Under the pieces are notes generated by a model. It did no database searches, had not been told where the DNA came from, and was given only the letters and a program-made list of their open reading frames with translations. 64,000 bases of DNA from Ephydatia muelleri (Eukaryota > Porifera > Demospongiae > Spongillida > Spongillidae), in the NCBI GenBank assembly GCA_013339895.1, contig JABACO010000010.1, forward strand, positions 8,613,453 to 8,677,452. The letters run 5' to 3'. Position 1 is the first letter of the stretch. Every line of letters starts with the position of its first letter. The position numbers and the translations under genes are program-made. Below are positions 10,280 to 22,575 of this stretch, piece after piece.

Positions 10280-10381
10280 TGTAGCGCATGCGCTATGACC
10301 TTTGTACTTGTATCTGTATTATATAAGCACGTATGTGAATGCATTGATGATCCTTTTGCCACACCTGTAACCGACGCTACA
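10280..10381 (+). repeat. 3' LTR (102 bp)
   Basis: Reads identically to the 5' LTR at 4530-4631. Confidence 0.92.
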
Positions 10382-11419
10382 CAGCTGTTGAGGTAGGTAT
10401 AGGAGCAAATAATAACTGTTGATGATGCATCAGCTGAATTTTAAAATAGTTGTGCTCACCTGCTGTATAAGGCATGGACTGGATAGAACTCGCTGAGATC
10501 AAAGGTTGTGGTTGATCCGTTGAAGAGATCCGTACAAAGAAAGACTTTATGCTTGGTACAGATTATGCGCATGAGATTTGCAACTTTGTTCTCTGCTCCA
10601 CTTCGTTTTCACTTTTGGCTCGACATTGCTAAGACTTGAAAAGACGGGATGATCCAATAGACAGAGTAGCTGGCCAATTGTTGTGTACGTGTAACAACGC
10701 CTTTACGGTACGGTACTTTGCTGGTGTCACGCGCGCCGGGAATACAATGAACGTATTGCGTCACCTGTTGGGTTTTGAAGAAGAGGGGGAGGGGGGGGGG
10801 GGGGGGGGGGGGGGGGCGCCAGAGCCCGGGGAGGGGGGGGAGGGGCCATGGCCCCCCGGGTTCCCCCCTGGGGTCGCTATGGGTCATTTGATAGCAGGTG
10901 GGTATGATTTTATGGAACATATACATTAATAATTAATCAATAATTGAATTGGGGGGGGGGGGGGAACTGCCAAATTGTACAACCGCTCTCATTACTAGCC
11001 TTGCTCCATTATTAAAAAAAAAATACACCACCCGAAGTGCACAAAAAAAATAATGCATAACTAGAATAGTAGGGAACGACGCGAAGATATCCGGACCATC
11101 GTAGTTATACTATAATACTACATACACATACATTAGCAGTCCTTAATGAAATGTCAACTGCGTACGCTGTTAGTCTCGTACCCAGACCCACTAGACGTAG
11201 CGTTTATTGCTTATGCCCGCAAACAATATTTTTCTGGACCGTGCACCTTCGCAATTAATAACCAATTATTATTCCTATTTACAATGTTTATTAACCATTC
11301 ATTATAGCTAACGACAATCTCAGTACAATCATTCAGTTATCGTACAACACAAGAAAGTAAAACATGTCATGTGAGTGCAAGCATAGGAGAAGTGGAAGCA
11401 TTTCACAGCTGATGATACT
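10382..11419. other. Intergenic, with long poly(G) runs
   Basis: No gene recognised. Contains an almost pure G run at about 10786-10816, further G/C-rich sequence to 10870 and a second run of about 14 G at 10951-10964. The open frames crossing the G run are low-complexity artefacts. Confidence 0.55.
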
Positions 11420-14400
11420 TTATCCGTTATTAAAAATGGTGTCAATGTTCTCTTGCAGTATTTGTTCCCTGACAGCTTGGAAGACTAGCTTGATGTTTTC
11501 TGTGTCTGTCGCGCATGTGAAGTGGTGGGAGAACAGTCTTTCCGAATCAAATTGTTCTCTGAACTTTTGCAAAATGAACTGGCGTCCCGATTCCACATCC
11601 TGTTGTGGGCCTATGCAGAGGAGAGGGAAAATGGAAGCGACCACACCCAATTATTGTAGGATGAATATGCCCTTCTGTTACAGAGCCATAAAAATCCCGC
11701 ATGAACTGACGAGTTTACCTGTGTACTCTGGAAAGTACTGATTCAGATGTGATTTCTTTATCTTCTCAGCAAAGAGGTCAGTCTTGTTCATGAAAATGAT
11801 TATTGCACATTTCAAGAAGAAAGGGTAGGTCAGTATTGTTCCAAATAACGCTAAACTTTCCTGCAACCTGTTCACCCCTGAATCTTCTTGAAGTACCTGT
11901 ATAGTAACAATATCTTAACTGTAAATATTAACAACACATCCACAAACATACACACATAAACATCCACATATATATCAGCATAGCATCATAAGGATCTGTC
12001 TACTGCATAATTACAGGGATATCCCCATCTCAATATACTAACCTGATCATACTCGTTGATAGCCGTGAGGAAGATGATTGCTTTCACATCCTCGAAAGAG
12101 TGTATCCACTTTCTTCTCTCTGATCTCTGACCACCCACATCAACCATTCTAAATAGAGAGCACTAATCATTTGTTAAGCTTTAGTGTAGTAATCCTCTAC
12201 TCACCGAAATATCACATCTTTCCTCATTTGAAAGGTGTACTCCACTATCCCAGTGGTGGCTACTCGAATCCTCAGCACATCATCAACAGTTGGAAGGTAA
12301 TTAGGAGCACAGATACGATCAAGAGCATCAAGATAGCTGAGAGAGAGGGAGGGAGGGAGGGAGGGAGGGGTGGAGAGAGAGAGGGAGGGGTGGAGGGAGA
12401 GAGGGAGGGGTGGAGGGAGAGAGGGAGGGGTGGAGGGAGAGAGGAGGGGTGGAGAGAGAGGGAGGGGTGGAGAGTGAGGGGTGGAGGGAGAGAGTGGGGT
12501 GGTGGGAGAGAGTGGGGTGGAGGGAGAGAGGGAGGGGTGGAGGGAGAGAGGGAGGGGTGGAGAGAGAGAGGGAGGGGTGGAGGGAGAGAGGGAGGGGTGG
12601 AGGGAGAGAGGGAGGGGTGGAGGGAGAGAGAGGAGGGGTGGAGAGAGAGGGAGGGGTGGAGAGAGAGGGAGGGAGGAGAGGAGAGGGGAAGAGGGAGGGG
12701 TGGAGGGAGGAGAGGGAAATGGTGCTGCAGTCAAATATATAGACCCATAAAAATGAGCACCTTTTCACAAACATATGGAATGTTCTACTAGATAATGACC
12801 CTAGTGGATTTATGTTTATAACAAAACTCAAATCGCTATAGCTTACGACCGGTTAACGCTAGCAACCTCCTATTTTCAACACTTCGTCCTACACCATTTC
12901 ACTATGTGAAAATGTATTTTGGTGCCTTGCACAATCATAGTGCTGACGTTACGAGGTCCGATACTCCGTAAGGTTTTAAACTTCCACATCTTTAGGTAGG
13001 AGCGTTCAAATCTCTTCAAATTCGATGTTTACGTAGAGGGGTCCTGTCGCTATTGATTACTTTAGTTCATTAATTTATATCCTATCCGTTACGGAGATAC
13101 TGCTGTGCAAAGTTAATGTACATTTTCCCGCTCGATTCCGCCCAAATTTTCCTCCATACATTGAATTGGACACAGTTTGCCAAAATGATTGGCGCGAAAT
13201 GACCGAGAAAATGTGCATAAACTTCACACAGCAGTATCTCCGTAATGAATAAAGCAAAAATTAACGAACAGAACAAATCAATAGTGACAGGACCCTTCTA
13301 CGTACACACCGAATTTGATACGATTTAAACACTCCTACCTAAAGATGTAGAGATTTTGAACCAGATGGGGTATCGGACCTCGTAACGTCAGCACTATGAT
13401 TGTGCAAGGCACCAAACTACAACTACACATAGAGAAATAGTGTAGGACGAAGTGTTGAAAATAGGAAGTTGTTAGCGTTAACAGGTCGTAAGCTATAGCA
13501 ATTTGAGTTTTATGTTATAAACATAAATCCACAAGGGTCATTATCTCGTAGAACGTTCCATATGTCTGTGTGCATAACTGGTAAGAATTCTCACCATGAC
13601 CAGACTAATAGGTTTGTTCATGAAATCTAATAACACATGCAACTTAGATTGCAAGTACCATAAACACAATAACCACATGGCTGCCATAGATACATAATAA
13701 CCACATGGCTGCCATAGATACATAATAAGGCTGCCATAGATACATAATAACCACATGGCTGCCATAGATACATAATAACCACATGGCTGCCATAGATACA
13801 TAATAACCACATGGCTGCCATAGATACATAATAACCACATGGCTGCCATAGATACATAATAACCACATGGCTGCCATAGATACATAATAACCACATGGCT
13901 GCCATAGATACATAATAACCACATGGCTGCCATAGATACATAATAACCACATGGCTGCCATAGATACATAACAACCACATGGCTGCCATAGATACATAAT
14001 AACCACATGGCTGCCATAGATACATAATGACAACGTTGCTACCACTTGACTCCCAACAACCAAATACCATCTGTACATGTGCACAACCTTGTGTCCATGT
14101 GGGCATGAAAGCATGTGACCAGAGTACCATGTGATCAAACACAAGCCCATGTGACCAAACACAAACCCATGAGACCAAACACAAGCCAATGTGTGATCAA
14201 ACACAAGCCCATGTGACCAAACACAAGCCCATGTGACCAAACACAAGCCAATGTGTGATCAAACACAAGCCCATGTGACCAAACACAAGCCCATGTGACC
14301 AAACACAAGCCCATGTGACCAAACACAAGCCCATGTGACCAAACACAAGCCCATGTGACCAAACATAAGTGACATGTGACCACAAGGAGCAAGGATTTGG

Positions 14401-15354
14401 CGCCTAAATCACCCAACTGGAGCTATATTGAAGGCGTCAGTGAATGTGGAGTTAGGGAGTGAGGGGAGGATAGCAGTGATGGAGTGATGGACAGAGGGTG
14501 GGGAGACAAGTGTTAGAAAAAAAAGGGAGTGGCCAAGAGTCTTAATTGGCCCAAGGAGCTACCACACAAATTATAATAGTCTAAAGGAGTACCCAAAAAC
14601 AGTTAAGAGAACACCTGGTCATGACTGTACCACTTGAAATGAGCATCACATTGACCCATGATTTCAGGCGGTGTTTCCCCAACAGGGTAGAAAGCCAACA
14701 TGTTCTAATAGTTACAGAGTACAGTTGGTACACGCACAAGATAAACAGCCAAATCACTCTAACTAATGCACACTCACGTGATCCCTAAACAGGCAGTATA
14801 GTAAGGAAACAGGATTTCCTAATGGTAAGACTATGTTACAACCCTGACATAAGGGTTTCTACACTTTTCCTCTGAAATGCAAGTAACTGAATTTCAGTAC
14901 ATACTATTTGGCAGAATCTGAGATTTGGAACTCGTTACTCCTCTCAAAGCAACTCTGAACTCCTCTGTCCATCCAGAAGGCTTTCAACTTGTCCCTGTCT
15001 GACTCTGACAGCACAGTCAACTCCTCATCCTTCTTCCTTCCATACACTGTCCCAGATTCCTATCGTGTCATAACATGACATACCATTATGTCCCTCTGTT
15101 ACTAATTATACCTTATTTGCTGCATTTTGGAAGGGAATCTTCAGTGACGGCATAGCTTCAGTGAGAGCATGGACCGCGGTGAAGATGTTGCGAAACACGA
15201 GGGAACGAAAGTCAGCACGATCAGCATCTGTGTACCCTTGGCCGTGGATAATCCTCATCTGTTTTATGAACGTGCTTTTCCCTGATTCACCGGTGCCTGA
15301 AGCACGTGATAGCAACCACATGAGAAAGCAGAACACCAACACAATCGTTCTAAA

Positions 15355-15432
<78 letters not shown>

Positions 15433-15579
15433 AAAGAAGTCAGCGACTTATGACGTACCCAACAGCAGCAGCTTGTACTCCTTGTCCCGCTCTTGTTTGG
15501 CGCGCTGCAGCTCGCGATCGATCTGTTTACTGATGGTCCTTTCCAACCGCACTTCCTCGGCAAGGAAACAATCACACAT
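11420..15579 (-). CDS. G-protein alpha subunit 2, 7 exons, atypical C-terminus
   Basis: G-alpha paralogue on the opposite strand. In transcript order: 15459-15579, 15112-15296, 14905-15059, 12205-12336, 12043-12148, 11719-11896 and 11420-11610. Every exon has the same length as in gene 1 and the total is 1068 nt (355 aa). Motifs are the P-loop GTGESGKST, switch I RVATTGI, switch [18 protein letters not shown] and TCAT, all intact. Exons 2-5 are almost identical in DNA to gene 1 (with Ser for Cys in WIHSFED), but exons 6-7 diverge strongly. The protein ends NIDTIFNNG, unlike the Gq, Gi, Gs and G12 tails I know, so its receptor coupling cannot be inferred. Intron 3 is about 2.6 kb (0.16 kb in gene 1) and holds a foldback element and tandem arrays. 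Confidence 0.92.
12340..12715. repeat. Purine-rich minisatellite (GAGGGAGGGGTGGAGGGAGA) in G-alpha 2 intron 3
   Basis: About 375 bp of imperfect 18-24-bp G/A units on the + strand, pyrimidine in the transcript. It starts a few bases from the exon 4 acceptor at 12337. The long open frames across it are artefacts. Confidence 0.93.
12766..13570. mobile_element. Foldback (long inverted repeat) element in G-alpha 2 intron 3
   Basis: The left arm (about 12766-13150) reappears as an imperfect reverse complement in the right arm (about 13165-13570). Matching landmarks are CATATGGAA, GATAATGACCCT, GTGGATTTATGTTTATAAC, AACACTTCGTCCTACAC, GTGCCTTGCACAATCATAG, CATCTTTAGGTAGGAG and GGAGATACTGCTGTG. Arms are close to 400 bp, with single-base and small indel differences and a short or no spacer. 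No coding capacity and no clear target duplication were seen. It is most likely a non-autonomous foldback DNA transposon. Confidence 0.82.
13672..14035. repeat. 28-bp tandem repeat, about 13 copies
   Basis: The unit is CCACATGGCTGCCATAGATA plus CATAATAA. One copy near 13726 has lost its first bases. The period is not a multiple of three, so all three minus frames stay open with the same repeating peptide. These are not genes. Confidence 0.95.
14113..14365. repeat. 20-22-bp tandem repeat, about 12 copies
   Basis: The unit is AAACACAAGCCCATGTGACC, with a 22-bp variant containing CCAATGTGTGATC. Located in intron 3 of G-alpha 2. Confidence 0.93.
15357..15426. repeat. (CA)n microsatellite in G-alpha 2 intron 1
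   Basis: About 33 CA units with one interruption, so TG in the transcript. It lies between exons 1 and 2. Confidence 0.95.
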
Positions 15580-16095
15580 CCTTCGACCAGAGGACCGACT
15601 GACCAATTGATCGTGATAGTGGGTGGTGTTGGTGAGCACAGCGAGATAACAGAACTGGCGTTCGATCGGAAACAACAAACAGCCTTTTTCGAGCCTCTTG
15701 ATAAACCAAAATACCTTAGAACATGTCAGTATGTGGTCACAAACCCGTAGCGTAGGCGGAAGGCGTGCACAAGAATGCCATAATTACATAACTCAGGGGG
15801 AACCCGTAGGTACTGCAATTAGATTGTAGGTAGAAAAAACACCAACTCTAGGCACCATTGAAGCAACATAAAAACCTTTATATGAAATGCTGTCACTCGC
15901 GTATTCAAAATAAGGGTATTTCAAGAGACTCTTCCCTTTGGTAATTTGCTCAATTTTTATTTTTAAAAAACAAGTGAGCTGTGGTGAATATTTCAATGAA
16001 CTACATAAGTTATTGTATCAGCACACGATGCTTGCATATAAAACCTATTCAACCACTATGGTGTGGTTAGCTAATTGTTTCAGGATAGTTTGAAG

Positions 16096-16179
16096 GGGTG
16101 AATAAATATTTGTGGGTATTCATTTTTGCGCTTCTGACTGAAAGTGCAAAAATTAATACCCACAAAAATTTATTCACCC
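16096..16179. repeat. Hairpin-forming inverted repeat, 38-bp arms
   Basis: The arms 16096-16133 and 16142-16179 match at 35 of 38 positions with an 8-base loop. The core is GTGAATAAATATTTGTGGGT. It could be a short MITE remnant or an RNA hairpin. Confidence 0.8.
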
Positions 16180-19100
16180 ACTTTGCAAAGGCTTTTTGAC
16201 TCATCTCTCACACAAAACTGTTGACAGTATCCTTAACGTTGATCAATCTGTCTACATTTGGAAAAACATTGTCTAAGTATCCTCATGGAATCTCTCAGGA
16301 CTTTGTCCTTGGTCCCTTGCTTTTTCTGTTCTTGTTAAATTATCTTCCTGATTGCCTCAGGTCTTCAGCGTAAGCCAAGATCTTCGCCCCTTATTCTGGA
16401 TTTCTGGCCCTGAATCAACTGATTATTGATAGCTTGTCATCCTTTGTGTCTGGTTCCAAAGGTGGCAACTTACTGCCATTTCGTGACTAATTGTATGTAT
16501 AATTATTCAAATTTCAATTAAATTAAGCCCGTAAATAAGCCCCAAAAGTTGTCTACAGCCATGCCGCAAAGGAGGGGCTCGACTCCCATCTCCCATGGAT
16601 ACTTGCACGCAGCTCAGTTATATGATGTCTCAATTATGTCATCATATTTACAATCCTTAATTAACAGACTAAAGCGCAACTAAAACATCGAAAACAGAAC
16701 ATTGAAAATTTTAACAACTTTGTGCAAACTCCAACATTTATCTGTCCTGTCTTTGCGAACGTGGAGCGGTAGCATCATATGATTAAGCCTTTGCTGAGTC
16801 ATGCACGCAGTTGTCCTGAGGATTGGTCTTTAATGCGGGGATCCCCCCTTTAAATGGGTCCATTTCGCTAGCGATTTGGTATACCCCCTAGTCAAATAGG
16901 GTCCCCCCCCCCTCCCCCACGCACACACACACAGTTAATTTTGTATGATGCCGTTTTGATGGAAGCACATTTATAATGGTACCACTGGTAGCAAACTTCG
17001 CACGGAATAATTTTGCTTGATTCAATCAGGCGTTCTACAGTAACAGTGAAGAAATATGATATGATGTTTCCTCGTGATGGTATCTGTTGTTGTTGCCGGC
17101 TTAAGAAAATTGTGTTAGTTCACTACAGGATAGCAGATATGATGGCATTTAATATATGTTTACCACTAAATGCATATAGGAAAAGTTGATGAAGAAGATG
17201 CTTGACCAACCCCACGCACGCACACACACCCAGCCGGTTTGCACTTTTAATTTCTGTTGTTCATTCTGATATTCATTAATGTGATTCTTATATAGACGTC
17301 GTAAACGGCGCTTAATTAACGGGCGTATGTGTCAATTGTGTCACAAATATTTGGTCCCGCCCGGGCAGTATAGGATTTCGAGTGTCGTGTTTTGAAAAGG
17401 AGCATAATAAATTGTAGCAAGTTAGAAATAACAAATTCATATCGCGTCAGTCAGTATTCCCACACGATTATTAACTCGGAATTTTATTATTGTTAAAAAA
17501 ATTTAGTAAAGGAAAGAAAACTGCACACAAAATATAAATAAACAAAATAATCTCCATAAGTATCCATTTTCATTGCCGCGGTAAAATTATTTCGTTTCGC
17601 CTCGTACTCAGACCACTGCAGGTTTGTATGGCTAAAATGGTTTCTAACCTTTTTAAATACTCTAACTATCGTTTAGTTTGCCAACAATCTCTCGAGGAGG
17701 TGATTTACAAAACAGGGTGCGGAAAGAAGATGGAAACGGCATTAACAACGGCGCGCAGAGACTTTATGTTAGGCTATATGCTTCTCGTACGTAGCATGCA
17801 GAGCTACTGACTCGCCGAATTTGCACATAACGCACCAGGCTACACCAGGCTACACTGGGAGATGTAGTTTTGCGGAAAGGACTAGGCCATATCATCGTAG
17901 CCTATCGCACGCATGTATAAATTTTTAGTGGTGCGGTGAGCTTCATTCCTCGAAACGTCTGTCTTGTTTACTATAATGCAAGCATACGTAGCGAGCAGTA
18001 AACATACACACACACACTGTGCCAACATTGTACTTGACATTCAGAAAAATGAAACAACCTGAGTGAGTATGTCACATCGAGTAAGTATTTGACCACTGCA
18101 TGGGAGATTAAGTTTTGGACTGTTGATGTGCTTTGCTAAGTGTTTGAAAATCCTAAAGTGTAGTGGGCATTAATATCAGTCATTATATCACTAGACGTCG
18201 CATTATACATTATGCGATAGTGCTTACGTCAGTTGGGTCTGCACGTAAGTCAGCGGGGGCGGCTGAGGTGCAGTATACTTTATTGATTGAATAATAAACA
18301 GGCCGGTACATGATGTATGAAAATTTACATTTGCTTGCACATATACATTTTAGGTCAAAAGCGGGATTCGTCCACCCCCTCTCCTCCCCCTCCCCCCCGT
18401 ACGCCCTGAATATTGGTTCACTTTAATTAGGGAGCTATCTTGTACACCCTTATCGCCTTCGGTCCTTTCAATGATGACGTAATAACACTAACCGCTATTG
18501 TAAGTCGGATATCTATACTTTAACTGCATCTACGTATAGCTTGTCTCTTCAATCGTGGAGCTGGACGGCCAATTATTTACAGAAGCCACATTAATGTACC
18601 GAGCTCTCAATGAAACGAGGATGGAGAGGGTTAAGCGTTGCGGATTCCGATCCCATGTGGTTTTAATAATCCTTGCCGATTCACACGGATTTTACTGACT
18701 GCCTTTAAAAGAGGAAATATGATCAACGTATCCGTGAAGTGGAACATGTATCCTTCACTCCACTCATTCTTTCTTGCACGGGTGGGCTTGGCCCTCCAAG
18801 CCACAACAAGCTATAAGCGGATCTGGCCTCTCTGCTCTCCACAAAATGGAGCCAGGTTTATAGCTTCACCATCATGTGGTTGAGATGCCGCCTTACATTT
18901 TCTTTGCTGCGAAGCTCAATTAAGTGCATTCTTCGAGGGGCACGTTCTAATCTTGGTTGACCTGGTGTCAAGGGAACTTAGACTCCAATAGAATTATTAT
19001 TTTATTTATAAATACATACAATGTTGTGTTTGTGTTTATTTGTATTAACTCTCAGATTACAAATGGTCAATAAATACACACAAAATAAATAAAGAATTTA

Positions 19101-22004
19101 CACTGTTCTCGTGGATGACATGGTACCATGCAGCCTGTAACACACTTCAATGGCAAGATATTTCAACAGTTCCAAAGTACATCTATATATATAATGTCAT
19201 CACAAAGGTCACACACTACACGACTGATGCACAAAGCTTATCAAGTTATTTATCAAGCAGAATGAAGTTTTCTAGTAAAATGGCAAAACACTCTTTAAGT
19301 TGCACAGCTATTCAAATGTTGATGAGTGTAGTAAAAACTTTGTAGTAAGATATCGATGCACGCTAGGTACCGGGAAAAGAAACATTGTTTATACTAAAGT
19401 GACAGAATTATTGACCCACACTGTACATATTTTGATACCGCGCAGATTTTGTTTACAGTCTGCGGTATCAAAATTTACACTTCAAGTCTTGATTTGCGGT
19501 CCTTTTTATGTTGTAGTGATACCATAAGCGGAGACCGGTTTCATGTGTCCTGTGACCCCTTGTGACGGCGAGTAGGGAACGCCGATGCAGCTGTCAGTCC
19601 TGAAGCAGCGGGTGAAGCATCAAACTCCCCTAAATGTGAACTTTTGTATTGAGTGTATGGTACATGTGTGTCATGTAGCTGTAGATCGGTGTATGTATAT
19701 AAGGGTTGTATGTGATGAATAACGAGGGGAGGTGACAGTGAGAGGTGACGATGAGTGATTGCTGGCGGTGCGGCGTGATTTATCATATCGGCTCGGTCCG
19801 TGACAAGTACTGCACAATATAAATCAATACACGATCCGCCATGTTGGTGCACAGGTTTTACGGTAACATTCGAAGTAGGGACGAAAAACTGAGGTCTATA
19901 ATCTCGAGAACAGTTTTAGATACTTGGACGATCCGGCTTGCCCGAAACAAGCCTGAGTACAGTTGTACTTTCAACGACCGCAGTTGTGCATGAGGCTTAC
20001 CTGTTAAAGCTGCTCTTCCAATCATCCTGACATCATATCCCATAGTGTTTCGTGTGTTTCTGAGAAGGTTGAACGCTGTGCATTGTTCTAGAGCGATCTA
20101 CAGTCAACTCTGAAGTATGAAACTTTGTGTAAGCTTGGTACTCCTTGTTTCCATCGATTTGATTTATAAGCGATGATTCTTGCTGTAAGCTATATCAAAA
20201 ACAATCTTGTAATCCCTTTGGCGATCCATGGGAAAGTTATAATCAGTGAAAAACGATGCTTACAAACTCTTTGCCATATCCCGGGTGTAAATAGATACAT
20301 TTGGCTCCAGCCTTTTGTACATTCCCTATGAACTAATCAAGAGTGTGCGATTGGATGGCTTCGTCTGTAATCCCTCTGGTGCAGACACAGAACAAGAAGG
20401 GCGTAAACCATGCAGAAATCGTACACATAGGTACTCGGCGGGTGTTAATAGATATAAATTACGTTCATACTATGTTGTGTTGCGGCGATGTTTGCAACTA
20501 GGTTTCAGTTTTCCCTTACATGATTATGCTGCCCATGCCACGTCAAGTAGGCCGCCGCTATGAGCGTCCACGCTCTATGCGTCTGAGCTCGTCTGTTGAT
20601 GAGATAGACCAGCAAGAGTTGCTTTTAATTGCTATTATAATATCATGACGGTAGTACATATTAGCTTGTCCCTGCACTTGTGTGTAATACTTGTGTGTTT
20701 TTTTTTAAGCCCATGCACTGTCACTAATACATGATAGCTTAGCTTCATCAATGTTATTCTTGAGGATTAATGTCTTTGTATGACACCACTTATATTCTAT
20801 GAACCATCAGGGCTTGCACCCTACATGCGGGTCAAGGGAATTTATTACAACCCAGCAGGGTCACATTTCATGTGACCTTTGCATTTGAACTGTATCCTGC
20901 CATTACTTTTGAATTTCGTGAAATGAAGATGCAGTAATCCGCCCTTACTCACATGTGTTTTTAGATATTGTCATGCCTAGGTAACTGCTCATTTATATTC
21001 TTCATCATACAGTGCTGTCAGTCAAAGGAAGACGAGATAGTGGGAGGGTGCTTTGATCATGCGAGCAGGAGACAGTGACTCAGCTCTGATATACATGCAA
21101 CTGTTACTAAAGGGAAGGATGGACTTTGTGAATTGTACTTAATAGGATATCAGTGTCTTTCCTGAGGACCAGTTGCAAATTCACTACATGTACTGCTCGT
21201 CGATGGTAGTGCATAACTGCTGGTATCACATGTCCCAAACCTTTAGGTACAGGTTGCATGACTGCTGGTATCACATGCATGTCCCAAACCTTTATGTACA
21301 GGTTGCACAAAGTGAATGTCAATCACGTCAGAAAGATCTATCTAAATGAATTTTGAAGGAAATAGCACATAAGTTAGTCGGGGCAACTACTCCAACGTAC
21401 TATGAACTTACGTACCCCGCCATGCATTACAATGTGCTGATATCACAGAGGCCAGGCCTTGGTCAGGTGCCTTATGACTTATGTTTACCTAGTACCTTTG
21501 GCTTTGCCCCAAGACATGCGTATCTGTTAAGTTCATAAGACAAAACTGTTCGAACATAGTCGTTGTTTTCAAGTTGTATGTTCCTTCGTATTAATGAGCG
21601 AATGGTAGCCATACCGTAAATTTAACCCAGACCTTCTCATCAATTCCGTAAGGGCCGGAAACACTTCACTATCGATCTGCAGCTTCAAAAGGTACTTCTT
21701 CGCGCTAAATGATCAAGTAAGACGATCGCTTGTGCCTACACGTGGTCTGGGTACGGGAAAAAATTGTCGGGTACGAGGAATCATGTCACATGATACGCCC
21801 ACGCCGGAAAAGGGTCTACACATTGCTTCTTACACACTGAGAATCGGAGTATCTGTCATGGAGTTGTAAGGCTCCGAATTTTTAATTAGCCATACATTTC
21901 AACGCAAGCGTTACATTTCTGGAAATTTTATAATGTATGTGCTAAGTCTCTTTTCGCGGAAACGAACCATTACTGATTAATATTTATTCAGTTGACGAGA
22001 TTTA

Positions 22005-22024
22005 ATTTGGCGGTACCGCCAAAT
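22005..22024. repeat. 20-bp perfect palindrome
   Basis: ATTTGGCGGTACCGCCAAAT reads the same on both strands. A related half (TTAAATTACCGCCA) follows about 10 bp later. Confidence 0.9.
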
Positions 22025-22181
22025 CACCAGCATTAAATTACCGCCAGGTGGGCATTCCAAGCCATTTTTACTATAATGATCATAAAGCATATTCCATGCG
22101 TCATTGACGTCAGACTGGTCCATCATACACATATACAAGGATCAATTAACTATTAAATAAAAGTTAAATATGAATATACCG

Positions 22182-22575
22182 CTACAATGACCACTGACCC
22201 CTCGACATTCACAATGACCACTGACCCCTCGTGACCCTTCGACATTCACAATGACCACTGACCCCTCGACATTCACAATGACCACTGACCCCTCGACATT
22301 CACAATGACCACTGACCCCTCGACATTCACAATGACCACTGACCCCTCGACATTCACAATGACCACTGACCCCTCGACATTCACAATGACCACTGACCCC
22401 TCGACATTCACAATGACCACTGACCCCTCGACATTCACAATGACCACTGACCCCTCGACATTCACAATGACCACTGACCCCTCGACATTCACAATGACCA
22501 CTGACCCCTCGACATTCACAATGACCACTGACCCCTCGACATTCACAGTGACCACTGACCCCTTGAGATTCACAA
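22182..22575. repeat. 27-bp tandem repeat, about 14 copies
   Basis: Unit ATGACCACTGACCCCTCGAC plus ATTCACA. The period is a multiple of three, so repeating open frames exist on both strands (MTTDPSTFT and VEGSVVIVN). It ends about 330 bp before the start codon of G-alpha gene 3. I regard it as a minisatellite, not a gene. Confidence 0.93.

Larger units (their letters stand above)
4530..10381 (+). mobile_element. Ty3/gypsy LTR retrotransposon, near-intact, with a nested insertion
   Basis: Complete LTR element. Two 102-bp LTRs (4530-4631 and 10280-10381) read as identical. Both start TGTAGCG and end CGCTACA, a terminal inverted repeat. The 4-bp sequence CAGC flanks both sides (4526-4529 and 10382-10385) and is the likely target duplication. 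A tRNA-type primer site follows the 5' LTR and a purine-rich tract precedes the 3' LTR. One reading frame encodes Gag followed by protease, reverse transcriptase, RNase H and integrase, the order of Ty3/gypsy (Metaviridae) elements. Identical LTRs imply recent insertion. The copy is broken in gag by an 849-bp hAT-like insert at 5219-6067. Without it, Gag-Pol would be one frame of about 1,581 codons. Confidence 0.93.
15580..22181. other. 6.6-kb intergenic region, no gene recognised
   Basis: No exon with a recognisable domain on either strand; open frames are short and unrelated to known families. It holds a 38-bp stem hairpin at 16096-16179, a smaller hairpin near 19431-19475 (arms TTTTGATACCGC/GCGGTATCAAAA), a short CA run near 18006 and a 20-bp palindrome at 22005-22024. 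It may contain regulatory DNA for the divergent G-alpha genes 2 and 3; that is inference. Confidence 0.5.

Noticed and set aside
12201-12831. Frames rich in GGREGG or [10 protein letters not shown]
   Set aside because: Low-complexity purine minisatellite; the only real coding part is G-alpha 2 exon 4 at 12205-12336.
13541-14416. Long minus-strand frames of [12 protein letters not shown] and [13 protein letters not shown] repeats
   Set aside because: Translations of 28-bp and 20-bp tandem arrays inside a G-alpha intron, open in more than one frame.
15580-22181. tRNA or rRNA genes in the desert
   Set aside because: Looked for tRNA-like cloverleaf ends and rRNA-like conserved blocks by eye and found none; tRNAscan-SE and Infernal would be decisive.
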